A DNA stretch of 64,000 bases from positions 372,001-436,000 of the forward strand of contig JASANG010002509.1 in assembly GCA_030248215.1 (NCBI GenBank), read 5' to 3'. Numbering within the stretch: the first letter of the stretch is position 1; each line of letters begins with the position of its first letter. This DNA comes from Enoplolaimus lenunculus (lineage: Eukaryota; Nematoda; Enoplea; Enoplida; Thoracostomopsidae). The position numbers and the translations under genes were made by a program. Of this stretch, positions 23,577-35,468 are shown piece by piece. A model generated the notes under the pieces. The model was given only the letters and a program-made list of their open reading frames with translations, was not told the DNA's origin and made no database searches.

Positions 23577-24260
23577 TCAGGGACGACCTCCTCTCACCGG
23601 TACTCTTTCTTCTTTACTTGAGCGACCTGCCACAACCTCCACAGGGTGTTATTTAATAGCTATGCCGATGATGTCAGCATATATGCCAGCGGTATCGACA
23701 TAGATACACTCACGCGTTTGATCAACGGCTACCTAGAGGAATTCTCTCGTTTCTTTAAGGCGAAAACCTCCTGGTTTCAGCAAACAAATCCTCGGTGACT
23801 CTGCTCACCGCACACACTGCCCAGGCCAAACCTCACCTCAGGTATTCATGGATGGTCAACTACTTCCACTCAACAAAACTCCAAAGATCCTCGCGGTCGC
23901 GCTTGACACAATGTTCTGTTTTGGTCACCACTGCCGCGCAGTAACCGCAAAACTGAATCAACGGAATGTTGTACTAAAGGCGCTGACGGACACAGACTGG
24001 GGTTGTGACAAGGAGACTCTGTTTCTCACGTACAAAGCCATCAGCCAGTGTATGATCAACTACTGCTGCCCCGCCTGGGCCTAGTTATCAAGCCCACGCA
24101 TTAGGAGAACATGCAAAAAGCTGAGAACACTGCACTCAGAATTGCAACCGCCTGCTATAAGATGTCGGACATTCATGACCTCCATCGCGAAGTCTAAATG
24201 TTGCCCAAGCAGCACACGACGATGCTAGTTCAACAATACACCCTCACATCACCATGCACA
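23577..24260 (+). pseudogene. Decayed second LINE, reverse-transcriptase C-terminal half
   Basis: Conceptual pieces are LINE RT: YADDVSIYASG in one frame, then PLNKTPKILAVALDTMF, then LTDTDWGCDKETLFLTYKA and MINYCCPAW in another. Several frame changes and stops. GC content and codon use differ from the LINE at 20.4 kb and the protein is not close to it, so it is a different lineage. It has lost both ends. Confidence 0.8.
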
Positions 24261-24646
24261 CCCATGTCATGCGCTAACGCGGAGACACCGGCCACTGAGA
24301 GCACGTATATAACCTGGCATCAACTGTTACAAAGACAACCCCAGACACCTGCTTGACTATATGACTTGACTTATAAAGTCATGATTTAGGCTTAACTAAT
24401 TAAGCTAATATGCAGCTCAGCTACGAGATAACTATTCGATAAAATTTTAAAACTCTAATGCGAGGTTAACACACCAGGATAATAAGATTTCAAACAAAAT
24501 AAGTTTATCAATTTCGGTTCAGGGGTTCCTGAGATTCTTTTCGAACGGACGGACATCCACATTTCGGCTCCCAAATAAAAAGCATAAAACTCTTTGCGAA
24601 ACTCAGTTTGGCTTCGCTTAATGAGGTAAAATTTTGTAGTACCCCA

Positions 24647-25022
24647 GGGCTATCACGAGTTTTGAGGAAAACGCTGACATCTGATAGCCCTGGGCTATAA
24701 GAGTAATTTGTTATAGACCAAGGCTATCGCGAACTCGTTTTCGGAATAACTTCTGGATAGCCCTGGTCTGAGGGCTATCACGAGTTTTGAGGAAAACGCT
24801 GACATCTGATAGCCCTGGGCTATAAGAGTAATCTGTTGTAGACCAAGGCTATCGCGATCTCGTTTTCAGAATAACTTCTGGATAGCCCTGGTCTGAGAGC
24901 TATCACGAGTTTTGAGGAAAACGCTGACATCTGATAGCCCTGGGCTATAAGAGTAATCTGTTATAGACCAAGGCTATCGCAAACTCGTTTTCAGAATAAC
25001 TTCTGGATAGCCCTGGTCTGTA
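24647..25022. repeat. Three-copy satellite, about 125-bp unit with internal dyads
   Basis: Copies start at about 24,647, 24,773 and 24,897. Each contains CTATCACGAGTTTTGAGG, the palindrome ATAGCCCTGGGCTAT, and CTATCGCGAACTCGTTTTC, so each can fold on itself. Related single words (GATAGCCTTGGGCTATGGC and CACCGTTGGCAAAATTATTG) occur at 4785-4845, and the latter again right after this array. Confidence 0.75.
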
Positions 25023-25252
25023 AAAGATTTTGTGCACCGTTGACAAAATTATTGTGAACGGCGCTCAATTATGAGCAGATATTCTGAATAATGTAACAAA
25101 AACTAAGGAAAAATCATTGGAAATAATTTTTTTGCAAATTTTCATTTCTTTCGCTGCTGACCAACACTTAACCGAGACCGAAACACTTTTCATTGCCGGT
25201 CTCCGTAATCAGGTCTTGGGTTTCAGTTTTTAACCGAGACCGCCCAGCCCTG
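25020..25252. mobile_element. Right part of the GGGCGGTCTCGGTT hAT-like family
   Basis: Ends ACCGAGACCGCCCAGCCCTG, complement of the CAGGGCTGGGC-type start. The left terminus is not seen, and the satellite at 24.65-25.02 kb may lie inside the same element. Confidence 0.45.
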
Positions 25253-25382
25253 TACTTAAGAAACCCAAGGTCTTTATATATTTCGTAGCATTTTAATTTG
25301 CTGATATATACCTATTTATTAAACATCACCAATGTGAATTTGCGCACCTAAGTTTTTAAAAACGCGTGTCATACTCTCGTAC

Positions 25383-28300
25383 ATGGCAGCAAATGTCGAA
25401 CGAAGGATCGCCCTTATGGGATATAGATCTGTTGGTAAGGAAAAACCCCTCTAAATTATGATGCCATTGGCTGGGTTTGCGAAACCCGTCTTAAGTACAG
25501 CTTAGTACTTTAGCACGTGCTAAGTAATCACTTAACCGTTTTGTCGTTTTAAAAGCGTACTTAACTTAGGTAAATGTTTAAGTCCCCGATTAAATTTATA
25601 GATTGCAGATTAGTAGTTGAGGCATACTAAACATAGTGTAATTTAAACTGTCGACTCATGGTGCCTCTTTAATATAAAGCAAAACTATTACTGTCTTGTC
25701 ATGGCAATTGCTCACATCTGGCATTGTTTTGCTCAAAAAGCTAAGTATTTATTAAGTATAACCTAAGTAAATGTTAAAGTAAGATTTCAGAAACCCAGCC
25801 ATTGTCTCGGACCTCTCACTCGTGAGTCAAGCACGCTGCATATTACACCACGCGGCTGATGGTATAATTTTCTTTAGTAGTACATGTGCACGCATAAGCA
25901 TGTGTCTTAAGCTTACATACACAATGCACATACACATCTACGCCACGTATACCAACAGTCATAACCTTTCGAAGTGGATTTCATAGTATTGTATTAGCAC
26001 ACATTTGTTTACCTGTCGGTTTGATTAGTCAAGTAGTTTCAGTTGTTTAGCACGATTTCATTAAAATGGTAATCACAGTATAGTATATACTGCGAAATGT
26101 TCTCACTTTTTTGTCTTACAGGAAAATCATCGTTGTGCATTCAGTTTTGTGAAAATCGCTTTGGCGATTCTTATGACCCTACAATAGAGAACAGTATGTG
26201 TTGCATTCGTTTTCGTTTTGTTTATTGTTCGTACGTAATCATATAACTAATAAGACATTAATCGGCACAGTTTTAAAACTATATATTGAATTTTGTACAA
26301 TATATACAGTTTTGATTTACCAACATTAAATACTTTAAAATGATAGAACTGGTGAACCGCTTACATTATTCCTACATCTCGCGAAAACAATACTATTTTA
26401 AAGAAACATTATTACCGCACGTGCCTTTGATTCTATTTTCGTACCTGCAACTTTTTACGATACCAGTTAAGACGGCGCAAACAGCCGAGCCTGACATCAC
26501 CGCGATAATGACCACGCATTTCCAAGAACACCCGTGGCCAGTCTCTCTTGCTAATAGCTGTATTGAACTAAACAAAGCTAATTATGTTAGTCGCATCCTC
26601 TATAATGCATGCCTAGCAGCTGAATCAGGCTGCAACATATATACTGTTTCAGCCTTCTCAAAAGATATGAAATTCAATAACAAAACCTACAAATTGTCCC
26701 TCATCGATACTGCTGGACAGGTAAGATTATTAGTTTCAAATGTTTAATGTTATGTATATATTTTCAAATGTCTGGCATTATATATATCAGGGTTCGACCG
26801 GATACTAAATCCGGTTCAATGTCCCGCAAAAAACAGATTTTCATATCCGGTATAAACCTACCGAATATACCATAGCGGCTCGAATATCAACAAACTGTTT
26901 GTATATGTGGAAATATAGATATTTTGCAGCGACTGCATTCCAGGGCAAGTCAAGAGTGGACACTCGTATAAAATGACATTTTGCTGCGATTGTTTTTTCT
27001 TCTAGTTAAGAAGGTCACACTGAAGTAAAAATAAAACATTCAAGCTGAGAATGAATTCTTCGGTGGCATGTATTTTTAGTTTTCTGGTTACGGTTAATTT
27101 CTTGTAATTCCGGTTCCGGTAAATTGCAATTCCGGCTGCACCCTTAGGTATTTGCCCAGTGCAAAATTGTGATTCCGACACTAAAGTTACATACAAACTA
27201 AGCTCGGACGATTTTCCAATAATTTATTGTGATTTTCTGTTTAAGGTTTATGGCTATTTCTAGCTGGTTTGTGTTTCATATTCCATATCTTTTATGAGAC
27301 GGACCATGTTACTGTTTTAGGATGAATATTCTCTCGTTCCCAAACACTACTCAGTAGATATTGATGGTTATGTGTTTGTGTATGCTGTAGACTCGACGAA
27401 AAGGTTCGTTTTATATTTGCTTGTATTGGTCTAGCATCTCTTCTAGAACTAAATTATACAATCTTATCGTGAGAGCAGAACAAATGTATGATACTATAAA
27501 TTAATATTGTCGAGAGAGAAAAATGCAATATTTATATTTTCTAAAGTGTTTGCTGGTCGAAATTGTTGCATTTTTATTATTTCAGTTAACGTTTTAGGAT
27601 GCTGACTTAAATTGATAAAATTTGACATAACCTGTACTCAGTGTGTACGCTATAGTTTCGCGTCGTTTTGGTGTTCCCATAGTTTTCGAAACAGCTCTTT
27701 GTTTCAGCTTTCATGTTATTGAGTCCATATACGAAAAAGTTTTGGAGCTTCGAGGTAGAAAAAAGTAAGTAATTATTTTGTGTTGTGTTTTGCTAAAACG
27801 CGCGTTTGAAATTGATGAGTACGTATTTTATTTCTAAATTCGTTTTAACTTTTAAAAAATTGCTTTTTTTGTTTGGTTCCGTGGCGTACGATTTGATAGT
27901 TCCTGTGATAAATAATATTGTGACGGTTTTCTGTTTGTTTGGCCTTGCACTGTGGAGTTCTAACTTAAATCTTTATATTGCTCTTTATACATATATGTTG
28001 TAATAAAACCTTAAAAACTCTGAGGCACGAGCATATGTGATACTTTGTTAGTTCATAGCTCCAGTAGGCATATCACCAAAAGAGATTTGTTGAATGTAGC
28101 ATTGATATTCACTTTGTTTTTTATTTTAGTGTTCCCCTGATTTTAGTGGGAAATAAAACTGATGTGATAGACGAGAGGTAAAATTGTTTTTTATTCGAAT
28201 GCATGTTTTAATAGAGTCAGTTGAGCATAATTTTAGCAAGCAAAATCATTATATGTCTTATTAATTCAGACGTTGCTTTGCGTCTGAATCTTTGTTGTTT

Positions 28301-29075
28301 TATTTGTTTTTCAATCAAGACATTCCGAGCTTTTCTGTTCTTCATCTCTACTTAAACAAACATCACTATTAGGTTATTACTGTGGTAAGCAATAGTGCGC
28401 GAACGTGTTACATGTAGAAGCTGTCGGATACCGACCGCTGCGTAAAACAGTGCCATCTAAAATAAGCATCGATATGGGTCGAACTTAAATGTAATTTGGA
28501 ACAGCCAGAAGGAAAGCTTCCATGTGCCTGGATCAGCTTGCTTGTAGTTTTCGGGTTTTTTATTGAGTCAGTCTTTCAAAAACTCACCAAATGCATTTGG
28601 AGTTCTATTCTCAGAGCTCTATTTAGCTTGACTGTTAGTATGTTTTTAAACGTTGGATTGCAGTGGGTTTACTTAACATGGTAAGCATTACAGAGAAGTA
28701 TCGGAGTCTGATGGTCAAAGAATGGCTGAAAAAATTGGTGTGCCGTTTGTCGAAAGCACCGCTCGTGATGCCAGCGTAAGTGAACTTCAAAGTACCGCGG
28801 AAGGAACAGTGCTGGAGGTGCAGCACAACAGTATTTCTTATTCGTTTTGCGTAGTATTGACGAGCTTTCGTTGACTTAAAATTCAAATTAGATGCAAACT
28901 TACATGTCAATTTCAACATGCTGGTCAGCGAGCATTGCACATAAACATTACAGTGCGTTTTAAGCGTTGTTTACAGGCTGTCAAAAGCATTTTTGAACTG
29001 ATTCTTACCGAAATTGAAATAGCCAATGGCAACATAGTCCGCAAGAAAAAAGAACCACCATGTGTGATATCGTGA
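25383..29075 (+). CDS. RHEB: RHEB small GTPase, upstream activator of mTORC1
   Basis: Ras-family GTPase that activates TORC1 on lysosomal membranes when GTP-bound, with TSC2 as its usual GAP. Eight exons join without frame breaks into 186 residues: 25,383-25,434; 26,122-26,193; 26,653-26,720; 27,321-27,403; 27,708-27,764; 28,130-28,177; 28,694-28,775; 28,977-29,075. All introns are GT-AG. Motifs: P loop GYRSVGKSS, with the Arg that sets Rheb apart from Ras; switch I DSYDPTIENT; switch II DTAGQDEY; G4 VGNKTD; G5 ESTARD; C-terminal CVIS, a CaaX farnesylation box after KKK. Length equals the family norm. Intron 1 carries a GGCTGGGTTT MITE and intron 3 a hAT-like MITE. An AATAAA at 29,501-29,506 is a plausible poly-A signal. 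Confidence 0.97.
25469..25800. mobile_element. MITE with GGCTGGGTTT ends in RHEB intron 1
   Basis: Left GGCTGGGTTTGCGAAACCC, right GATTTCAGAAACCCAGCC; ATT occurs on both sides, so a 3-bp duplication is possible (Harbinger-like). Interior words are ACTTAAGT / TACTTAGC. A second copy ends at about 54,614 (TTTCAGAAACCCAGCC) in KRR1 intron 1. Confidence 0.65.
25801..25862 (-). repeat. tRNA-like sequence next to the MITE
   Basis: On the minus strand it reads CAGCCGCGTGGTGTAATATG, then TGCTTGACTCACGAGTGAG and GGTCCGAGACA: D-arm, anticodon-arm and T-arm-like pieces. The acceptor stem is gone. Probably a pseudo-tRNA or SINE head. Confidence 0.4.
26788..27145. mobile_element. hAT-like MITE in RHEB intron 3
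   Basis: Left CAGGGTTCGACCGGATACT, right TTCCGGCTGCACCCTT. Arms carry CCGGTTCCGG words. No matching 8-mers beside it, so older than the clean copies. Confidence 0.6.
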
Positions 29076-29500
29076 ATTGGTTTGCCTTTTGTTATATTGT
29101 TTGTTTATATTCAAATGATACTGATATCAAATGTTGAGACTGTAAGCAAAGATACGCAGTGCTGCTGCGTGTCATGCACTGTTTGCTAAAGTGCAGTTGC
29201 TATTATGCACCCATAGAAGTACACATGGGGGCTGTACTGAGCGTCCCTTTAATTTTGCGACTAACCGTGTTCAAAATGGTCCGAGAATATTGAATTTTTG
29301 ATAAGCGACAGAGATTTTATGAAAACTCTTTTATACCATAAAGCATCTCAAAATGCATGATCAGTATTATTTATTGCGTATAAAAACGAGTTTATTCCTA
29401 TTTTGGTTGTAATATGCGGTGTTCAGACGTCTTTAAGCTAATACTATAACCGTTGGCGGTAAGAATGAGTTAATTCGTTAGTTTTATAGCTTAAGATTTA

Positions 29501-29506
29501 AATAAA
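29501..29506 (+). promoter_or_regulatory. Candidate poly-A signal of RHEB
   Basis: AATAAA about 425 bp after the RHEB stop codon. Position is plausible; cleavage site not determined. Confidence 0.4.
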
Positions 29507-30436
29507 TACGGAGAATTCCCTAAAATTGTTGCAGGAGTAAGGGAGAAATTACTTTGTAATTCCACAATTACCCGGATTTGGCGATTGCATTATGTGGATC
29601 TTTATATTCACGAGATGGAAAACAGTAATACAAGTCAAGAACTTTGCGCGTTTGTGTAAGAATTAATTATTGATGATGCATGCAGTTAATATGAGTTTAC
29701 AAGGTTTCGATTTGGTTTAACATTAGGCTCGTTTTCATTTATTGCGTTGTTGTATTTCGAATGTTGAACAATGAATGTACCTATAAATGTATAGCTTCCG
29801 TGTTCATTTACCGTGACCAGTGTAAATAATGTGTATAATTTTGATGGTGATCGCTGCAGTGTTGATGTTTTAATATTGTGTTACTGAGTAATTTGAGCAA
29901 ATGTTTCGAATGATGTGTGTTGAAATTACCACATGTGTTAAACACTTTTGCGAATTAGTCTTAGGGATTGTAATTTTTAACCAAAACAAGTAGTTTTGAA
30001 GTTAGCTCTTTTTGCGGAACTTACTGTTTTTGCAGTTTTGTTGACATATTTTTCGAATGTGAACGCTATCCTTCAGATGTTGATTGTTAAAATTTTAACT
30101 TAAAATTGGATCTCAGATCAATAGATAATATTCGTGTGGGTTATGTTGGATAGAAAAAAATTTCAGTTGCTGTTTTGTGTCTACAAGTGCTTGTTGTGTT
30201 CGATTTTCGTATTTATCGCGCTAGTTTTCATGCGGTGTACATTTTCTGTTTAGAACTTTTGTCATGTGCTGATTGAAAATACGTATGTATTCATGTAAAC
30301 GTTGTCTATTTTTAGTAATGTCACCGTAGGCTGAAGGCTAAACGCTGTCTGTGGTACAACAAATATTGTGCAGTGTTTTGCAGCCTTGCAGTTCGCATAA
30401 TAACTCAAGCTTTGCAAATTCGGCCAATGTAAAGAA

Positions 30437-30525
30437 CAGGGGCGGAACAGTATTATAAACATATTCCTAAGCCTAAGCCAGGCAAAGAATTAGCCTTTCC
30501 GCCCCTGATCTTACCATGGGCCGCA
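30437..30525. mobile_element. Short GGCCAATGT-type inverted-repeat element with CCTAAG units
   Basis: Left GGCCAATGTAAAGAACAGGG with CGG after it. Right CCGCCCCTGATCTTACCATG with GGCC after it. CCTAAGCCTAAG inside. Flanks GCAAATTC and GCAAATCC differ at one base, as for an 8-bp duplication. The full span is about 30,421-30,523. Confidence 0.65.
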
Positions 30526-31009
30526 AATCCTGAAAATTTAGCGTTTTGTTTTTTGCACGAAATCAAAGAAGGAATTGTCAAAATGTCAAACATTAAAGCT
30601 TCTCCTATAACTGATTATACCAAATTTACGGCCGGCTAAGACAAAATGTTTGAAAACCCAAAGAAAGATCTTTTCGTCATGTTAATTGTAGCGGCTGTCC
30701 TCTGGGAGACAAAAGACTGTGGGTCTCTTGTTTGGTGGTCTCAGAAAGCATTATATGGCAACGATAATGGCAATCCTGCTCCATAGTTTACAATAAATAT
30801 CGTGTCGTTGATGGTTTCTTGTATACGTAGTGTCGTGTAGTCGCTTTTGGCCTATTTATTCAGTTACTTTATTAATCACATGGACTTCGGAATATATGTT
30901 ATGATGAGCATGTTCTTTATTATATAATAAAACGCTTGTTTAATTATCGAGCGGGCATCTGCCAATACTAAACCGTCGTCACGCGGCACGCGTTGCGTTT
31001 TTCACATAT

Positions 31010-31376
31010 CAATAGGAGTCAGTATCCCTAATAATAGACCGTAAGCGGATAGAGTCCCTAAACCCTAATTAAGAGTCCATGAATGTCAACCCTAATTGTA
31101 GCGCATAAATAACTCCATGAGCAAATAATTTGAGTTCAAAACTTAATTTTGAAAGTGATTCCTAAGTATATCCTTTTACTATCAATCAAGCTATTGACAC
31201 AAGACAAATAAACGTTTAATTCAACGGATAATTGCAGTCCCGGATATATATCAGTAACGAAGGGCGGCGGAGCGTGGGTTAAAAATAAATAACAGTCCGA
31301 AACCGAATAACAAGGGGGTACCCTCTGGATAGGCCAAATAAAAATCAGTCCCCTTCTTATTTGGGTCACTACAGTA
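31010..31376 (-). mobile_element. MITE of the CTGTAGTGACCC family, one end lost
   Basis: The right end reads TTGGGTCACTACAGTA, the inverse of the 33,972 left end. The interior shares TAAACGTTTAATTCAACG and GGGGGTACCCTCTG with the copy at 33,972-34,689. Confidence 0.55.
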
Positions 31377-31571
31377 AGCAACTTTAAAGAAGTGTGAAAT
31401 TTTTAGATTTTAGCGTTGTGCTTAAACCCTTCTCACATTGAGTTGCCTGTAGACAACTCAGCGCAGTGTATATACGTTAAATAGTATATATCGCACCGTG
31501 TTTAACAATTGCAACACGTATACATAGTACTAAATCACCACAAGACGTGGGAGCACCTCGGACTCGAGCGT

Positions 31572-31645
31572 CAAGCTCCTATAGCTGAGTGGTGATGGTA
31601 TACGCCTCTCACTCCAGTCACTGGAGTTCGAATCCCAGCATTAAA
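31572..31645 (+). repeat. tRNA-like sequence
   Basis: A box TAGCTGAGTGGTGATGG, B box GAGTTCGAATCC, with a T stem CTGG/CCAG. 5' and 3' ends do not pair as an acceptor stem. Pseudo-tRNA or SINE head. Confidence 0.45.
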
Positions 31646-32172
31646 GCAGGTCTCAGGGGAAATAGAAAATATTCATGTGAGAAAGGGTTAAAACTGTCGA
31701 GGATTTAAGTATCGGAAACGGATGTTGAAGGACGCTGATTTCTCTATATCAGAAACAAATTCCGACAGCACCCTCACTGCAAAGCCAGTCTCCAGTATGT
31801 ACTCATGCACATGCTCAAACGCACTGAAGCAGTATCAACATCATTTCATCAGATTGCAGGACTTCATCGCAGAATTTCGTTTTAAAATTCTATATTGACG
31901 TCGTAATATATTTTCAGTTAATCACTTGCTCTAGAACAACACCGTCTTTAAGGGGTTTGATCTAAAATATTTCGTAACGCCAAAAATGAAACTTGTTATC
32001 TTAAGAATACTTGACATTTAAAAATTCAAGTTTCAGTTTTGTAGTACATTTAAGTTTCTGGGCATGAAATTTTCTTATCAAACGTGATCTAGAAGACGTA
32101 TAATATTTAATATATTCCTGTAAGCGGGCAAAGGTTTTTAAGTTAAGGATTTGTGCTTATAAGTAGTTCGTA

Positions 32173-32377
32173 CACTGTAAAAACTGGTGAGTCAAGTTGA
32201 CTTTCGGAAATAGGCTTTTCCTGACTACACAAACTGAGTCAAATTCGACTCCGCCAGAGTCGAACGTGCGAAATAGTGAAAGGAATTTGACTCTGGTGAA
32301 GTCTAATTTGACTCAGTTTGTGTTGTCAGCAAAAACCTATTTCCGAGAGTCCATTTGACTCACCATTTTTTGCAGTG
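32173..32377. mobile_element. Palindromic TA-flanked MITE, GACTC-rich
   Basis: Left CACTGTAAAAACTGGTGAGTC, right GACTCACCATTTTTTGCAGTG, with TA on both sides. Nearly the whole element is one inverted repeat. Confidence 0.75.
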
Positions 32378-32498
32378 TAGCCCTTTTGCCATTGATTCTA
32401 ATAAAAGTGAATTGACACATGCGGATTATGAAGCTATATATAACTGCCATGCAAAGGCGTAATATGAAACGGGGTGGTACCGTGTGATATTTTGTATA

Positions 32499-32749
32499 CA
32501 CTGTAAATTCCAATGAGTTGATTTTAACTCTGAATGAGCTGAATCCACTCAGACGTCTGAGTTCTGAATTAGGTCTTTGAGAACTCAGTAATCTAACTTG
32601 ATCTAACTCATCCTGAGTTATAATTTGTCAACTCACCCGAAATTAAATCAACTCAGAGTCTGTTAACATCTACTGTTATCAACTCAGAAATAGGCAGAAA
32701 TAACTAATTCTCTCTGAATTGATTAATCAACTCATTAGAATTTACAGTG
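32499..32749. mobile_element. Palindromic TA-flanked MITE, CACTGTAAATT family
   Basis: Left CACTGTAAATTCCAATGAG, right CTCATTAGAATTTACAGTG, flanked by TA. Interior built of GAGTT/AACTC words. Confidence 0.75.
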
Positions 32750-32919
32750 TATTAACTGCATTAACTTGCAGTATTTTGCGTGAAGCACTTGTTCGATGCC
32801 AGTTTTTGCTTTTTAAACGGGTGAAACTTAAAACCTTTACGTCTTTTTACTACGCCTTTATATATACAAAAATTAATTCTAAATAAGCAGTACCATATAG
32901 AGCCCTTCACAAAACTGTT

Positions 32920-33084
32920 GCTGCGGATTTTAACTCACTCTGAGTTGACTTGACTCTGGGTGAGCTGATTAATTAACTTAGAGTGAATTGAATCAACTCA
33001 AAATTCTGAGTTCTGATAGTCCTAACTCGGTCTGAGTGATTCAACTCATTCTGAGTTAAAATTAACTCACTGAAATTTACAGTG
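32920..33084. mobile_element. Second CACTGTAAATT-family copy, 5' end decayed
   Basis: The right end ACTCACTGAAATTTACAGTG is followed by TA. The left terminus is blurred. A tRNA-like fragment (minus-strand GGCTGCGTAGCTCTCAGTGG) follows at about 33,090-33,155. Confidence 0.5.
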
Positions 33085-33526
33085 TACTCGAGCATACGAC
33101 GTACGGATTACCGGTCCGCTGCTTTAACCACTGAGAGCTACGCAGCCATGCAAACTTTTCGCTTAAAAATTTTTCAATATGAAATGGTTCATCCTAAGTT
33201 CAAAATCTGTTTTCTAGCTTGATAGCTGGAATAAAAAACGTAGTCTCCCTCCCCAGCAAATAAACGTATTTATTTAGTGATGGGCATCGGATGGTTGTTT
33301 TCACATCCGGATATCCGAAATAACAATTTTCTATTTGGGATATGCGAAACTCGATTTTCGTTTGTTTAGCTTCCCGAACCTCAATTTTCGATCCTTAAGC
33401 ACTTGTTTTAACTCTATGCTTTAAGGGAAGTACCTTCCCCACTCTAAAAATATAGATTTGGTATGCAACTGCTTCAATAGTGATAGGTATTCGGCTTTAG
33501 ATGATTGCTACTAAACTAATAAATAT

Positions 33527-33650
33527 TATAGTGACCAGAATGAGAAAATAATAAGAGGGGGTTCTCCATTTTCATTCCCAATCAATAAGAGTCCGTATCT
33601 CTTAACGAAAGCCCGCAAGTGGATAGAGATACTGAACCTCACGTTCCAAG
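33527..33650. mobile_element. Fragment of CTGTAGTGACCC family
   Basis: Contains TAAGAGGGGGTTCTCC and CAATCAATAAGAGTCCGTA, shared with the element end near 34.65 kb. A GCCCATGTTACTTTTAG terminus fragment of another family follows at 33,707. Confidence 0.4.
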
Positions 33651-33971
33651 AAGAAAGAACCACATTGAAATCCTACGTGAGTACGCTAAAATCGTACAAA
33701 CATCAGCCCATGTTACTTTTAGTCGTGCCCCCGCTTTCAACGTTTTGAAAAAACAATTTTTCACCGAAACATTTTGGGAGCGTGAAAATTGTAAGGTAGG
33801 CACGTTATCATTTAAAAAAACATTGTGATTGGAAAATTACAAGGTAGGGGGGCTGCATATGCGGATATTTAGTGTCTATCTATAAAATGCATACGCTAGT
33901 GCCAACTGTTCCCACATGCCAATACCATGTGATATGCAATTTTAAAAAGCGCTTATATTGTAATATATAAT

Positions 33972-34689
33972 ACTGTAGTGATCCGAGTAAGAGGGGGCTG
34001 ATACTTATTTGGTCTCTACAGAGGGTACCCCCTGTTATTCGGTTACGGACTGTTTAATAACACGCGCTCCGCCACCCTTTGTTAGTGATTATCTGGTGCA
34101 GCAACTATTCGTTGAATTAAACGTTTATTTGTGTTGTGTCAATAGCTTGAGTAATAATGCAAGGTTTTACTTAGAAATGTAGGTACTCTCAAAACTGAAG
34201 TACCCTTTAAAGTTTCGAAATCAAATTAATTGGTTCTGGAGTGATTTATGCGCTACAATTAGGGATAATTGACATTTATGAACTCTAATTAGCAGGGTGC
34301 AACCGGAGGTGAAAAATACCGGAGCCGCAGGTCAACGAAACTTGCCGAAGCCGGAGGTGAGGCGAAATTAGGTAGTAAAAACGATGGTTAAATTTTAGCC
34401 AATATCTGCAATATGTTGTTAAGTTGTTTGGTTTTACCCTAACTTTCTGTGAAATTTCGGAAATTCTTTCCTGAAAATTGTGACAAACGTAAAACGAAAC
34501 GCGCCAAACGAATAAATTTGAGCCGGAACCGTAGGCCGATTTTCTGCCAGAGCCGGAGCCAGCGGCAGACCTCCGGTTGTACCTACTAATTAGGGTTTAG
34601 GGTCTCTCTCTGCTTACGGACTCCTATTAGTGATACGGACTCCTATTGATTGGGAACCAAAATGGGAACCCCATTCGGGTCGCTACAGT
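33972..34689 (+). mobile_element. MITE with CTGTAGTGAYCCGA ends, split by a nested MITE
   Basis: Left CTGTAGTGATCCGAGTAAG and right ATTCGGGTCGCTACAG are imperfect inverted copies. The 292-bp element at 34,293-34,584 interrupts it with a perfect target duplication, so this family is the older of the two. Confidence 0.7.
34293..34584. mobile_element. hAT-like MITE nested in another MITE, exact 8-bp duplication
   Basis: Left CAGGGTGCAACCGGAGG, right CCTCCGGTTGTACCTA. The duplication CTAATTAG is exact at 34,285-34,292 and 34,585-34,592. Interior words GAGCCGGAACCG differ from the CCGGAATT subfamily and match the copy at 51.36-51.71 kb. Confidence 0.85.
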
Positions 34690-35344
34690 ATGCATATCTA
34701 TTTGTGCTTTGTAGGTTCAACATAATAGACAATTTTAAAAAAATTAAACACATTTGATGAAATAATACCATCACAAATGATATATTATCATATTTTTCCT
34801 TTAATCCATCCGCACAATGTGTGCGGCGTATCCCTTGACAATACAGTTTGTGTCATATTATATATACATATATACATATACATACATATATATAATGGTA
34901 AGAAATTTCACGGAACACTCGAAACATGCAAAAGAATTAGGGAAAATATGTGTTAATTACTAATATAAAACGTATCTTCATGATGTTTAAATGTATTAAA
35001 ACGAAAACGAATTTGGCCCCCATCAGTTGCTTTTATTTTATACACATTTTATACCTAAAAATTGCATAAATATAATGTGAAATTGCACAAATTATGCAAC
35101 GCAAATTGTCTTAACTTTACTTATTGCGATTGCAGAATTTGTCGACGTCTGTAAAACAAAAGAAAATAACATTCTATTAATATGGTTTTTTGTGTTTCAT
35201 TGTGTTTTTTGTTTCTATTTTATGTCTTCTTTTTGATTTGTATATACAACAAAACATTGATGAGGCCAAAATGTCAATTTTGCTGATGAACGCTAAACAA
35301 AAAAACATTCATATGGTTTTTTATTTGTTCCTGGTGTATAATTA

Positions 35345-35468
35345 CAGGGTGGGGACGGATAGTAAAAAATAACGGAAACGGATACAGAATTTTTACCGGA
35401 TTCGGAAACGAAAAACAAACGCCGATTTTAACCGGAAAAGCAAACGGCCATCTGGTTACAGCACCCTG
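35345..35468. mobile_element. Short hAT-like MITE
   Basis: Left CAGGGTGGGGACGGATAG, right CTGGTTACAGCACCCTG. No clear target duplication. Confidence 0.6.

Larger units (their letters stand above)
18630..25382. other. Intergenic region between PRC1 and RHEB
   Basis: Should contain the missing first exon and promoter of PRC1 and the RHEB promoter, neither of which I can place. Listed elements fill most of 18.9-19.5, 20.4-21.8 and 22.3-25.3 kb. The stretches 19.5-20.4 and 21.8-22.3 kb show only a short repeated GTGAAGTGTCA word (about 19,780 and 19,868). About 24.3-24.6 kb shows nothing. Confidence 0.55.

Noticed and set aside
24647-25022. CRISPR array
   Set aside because: Whole units repeat without unique spacers and the setting is a eukaryotic genome.
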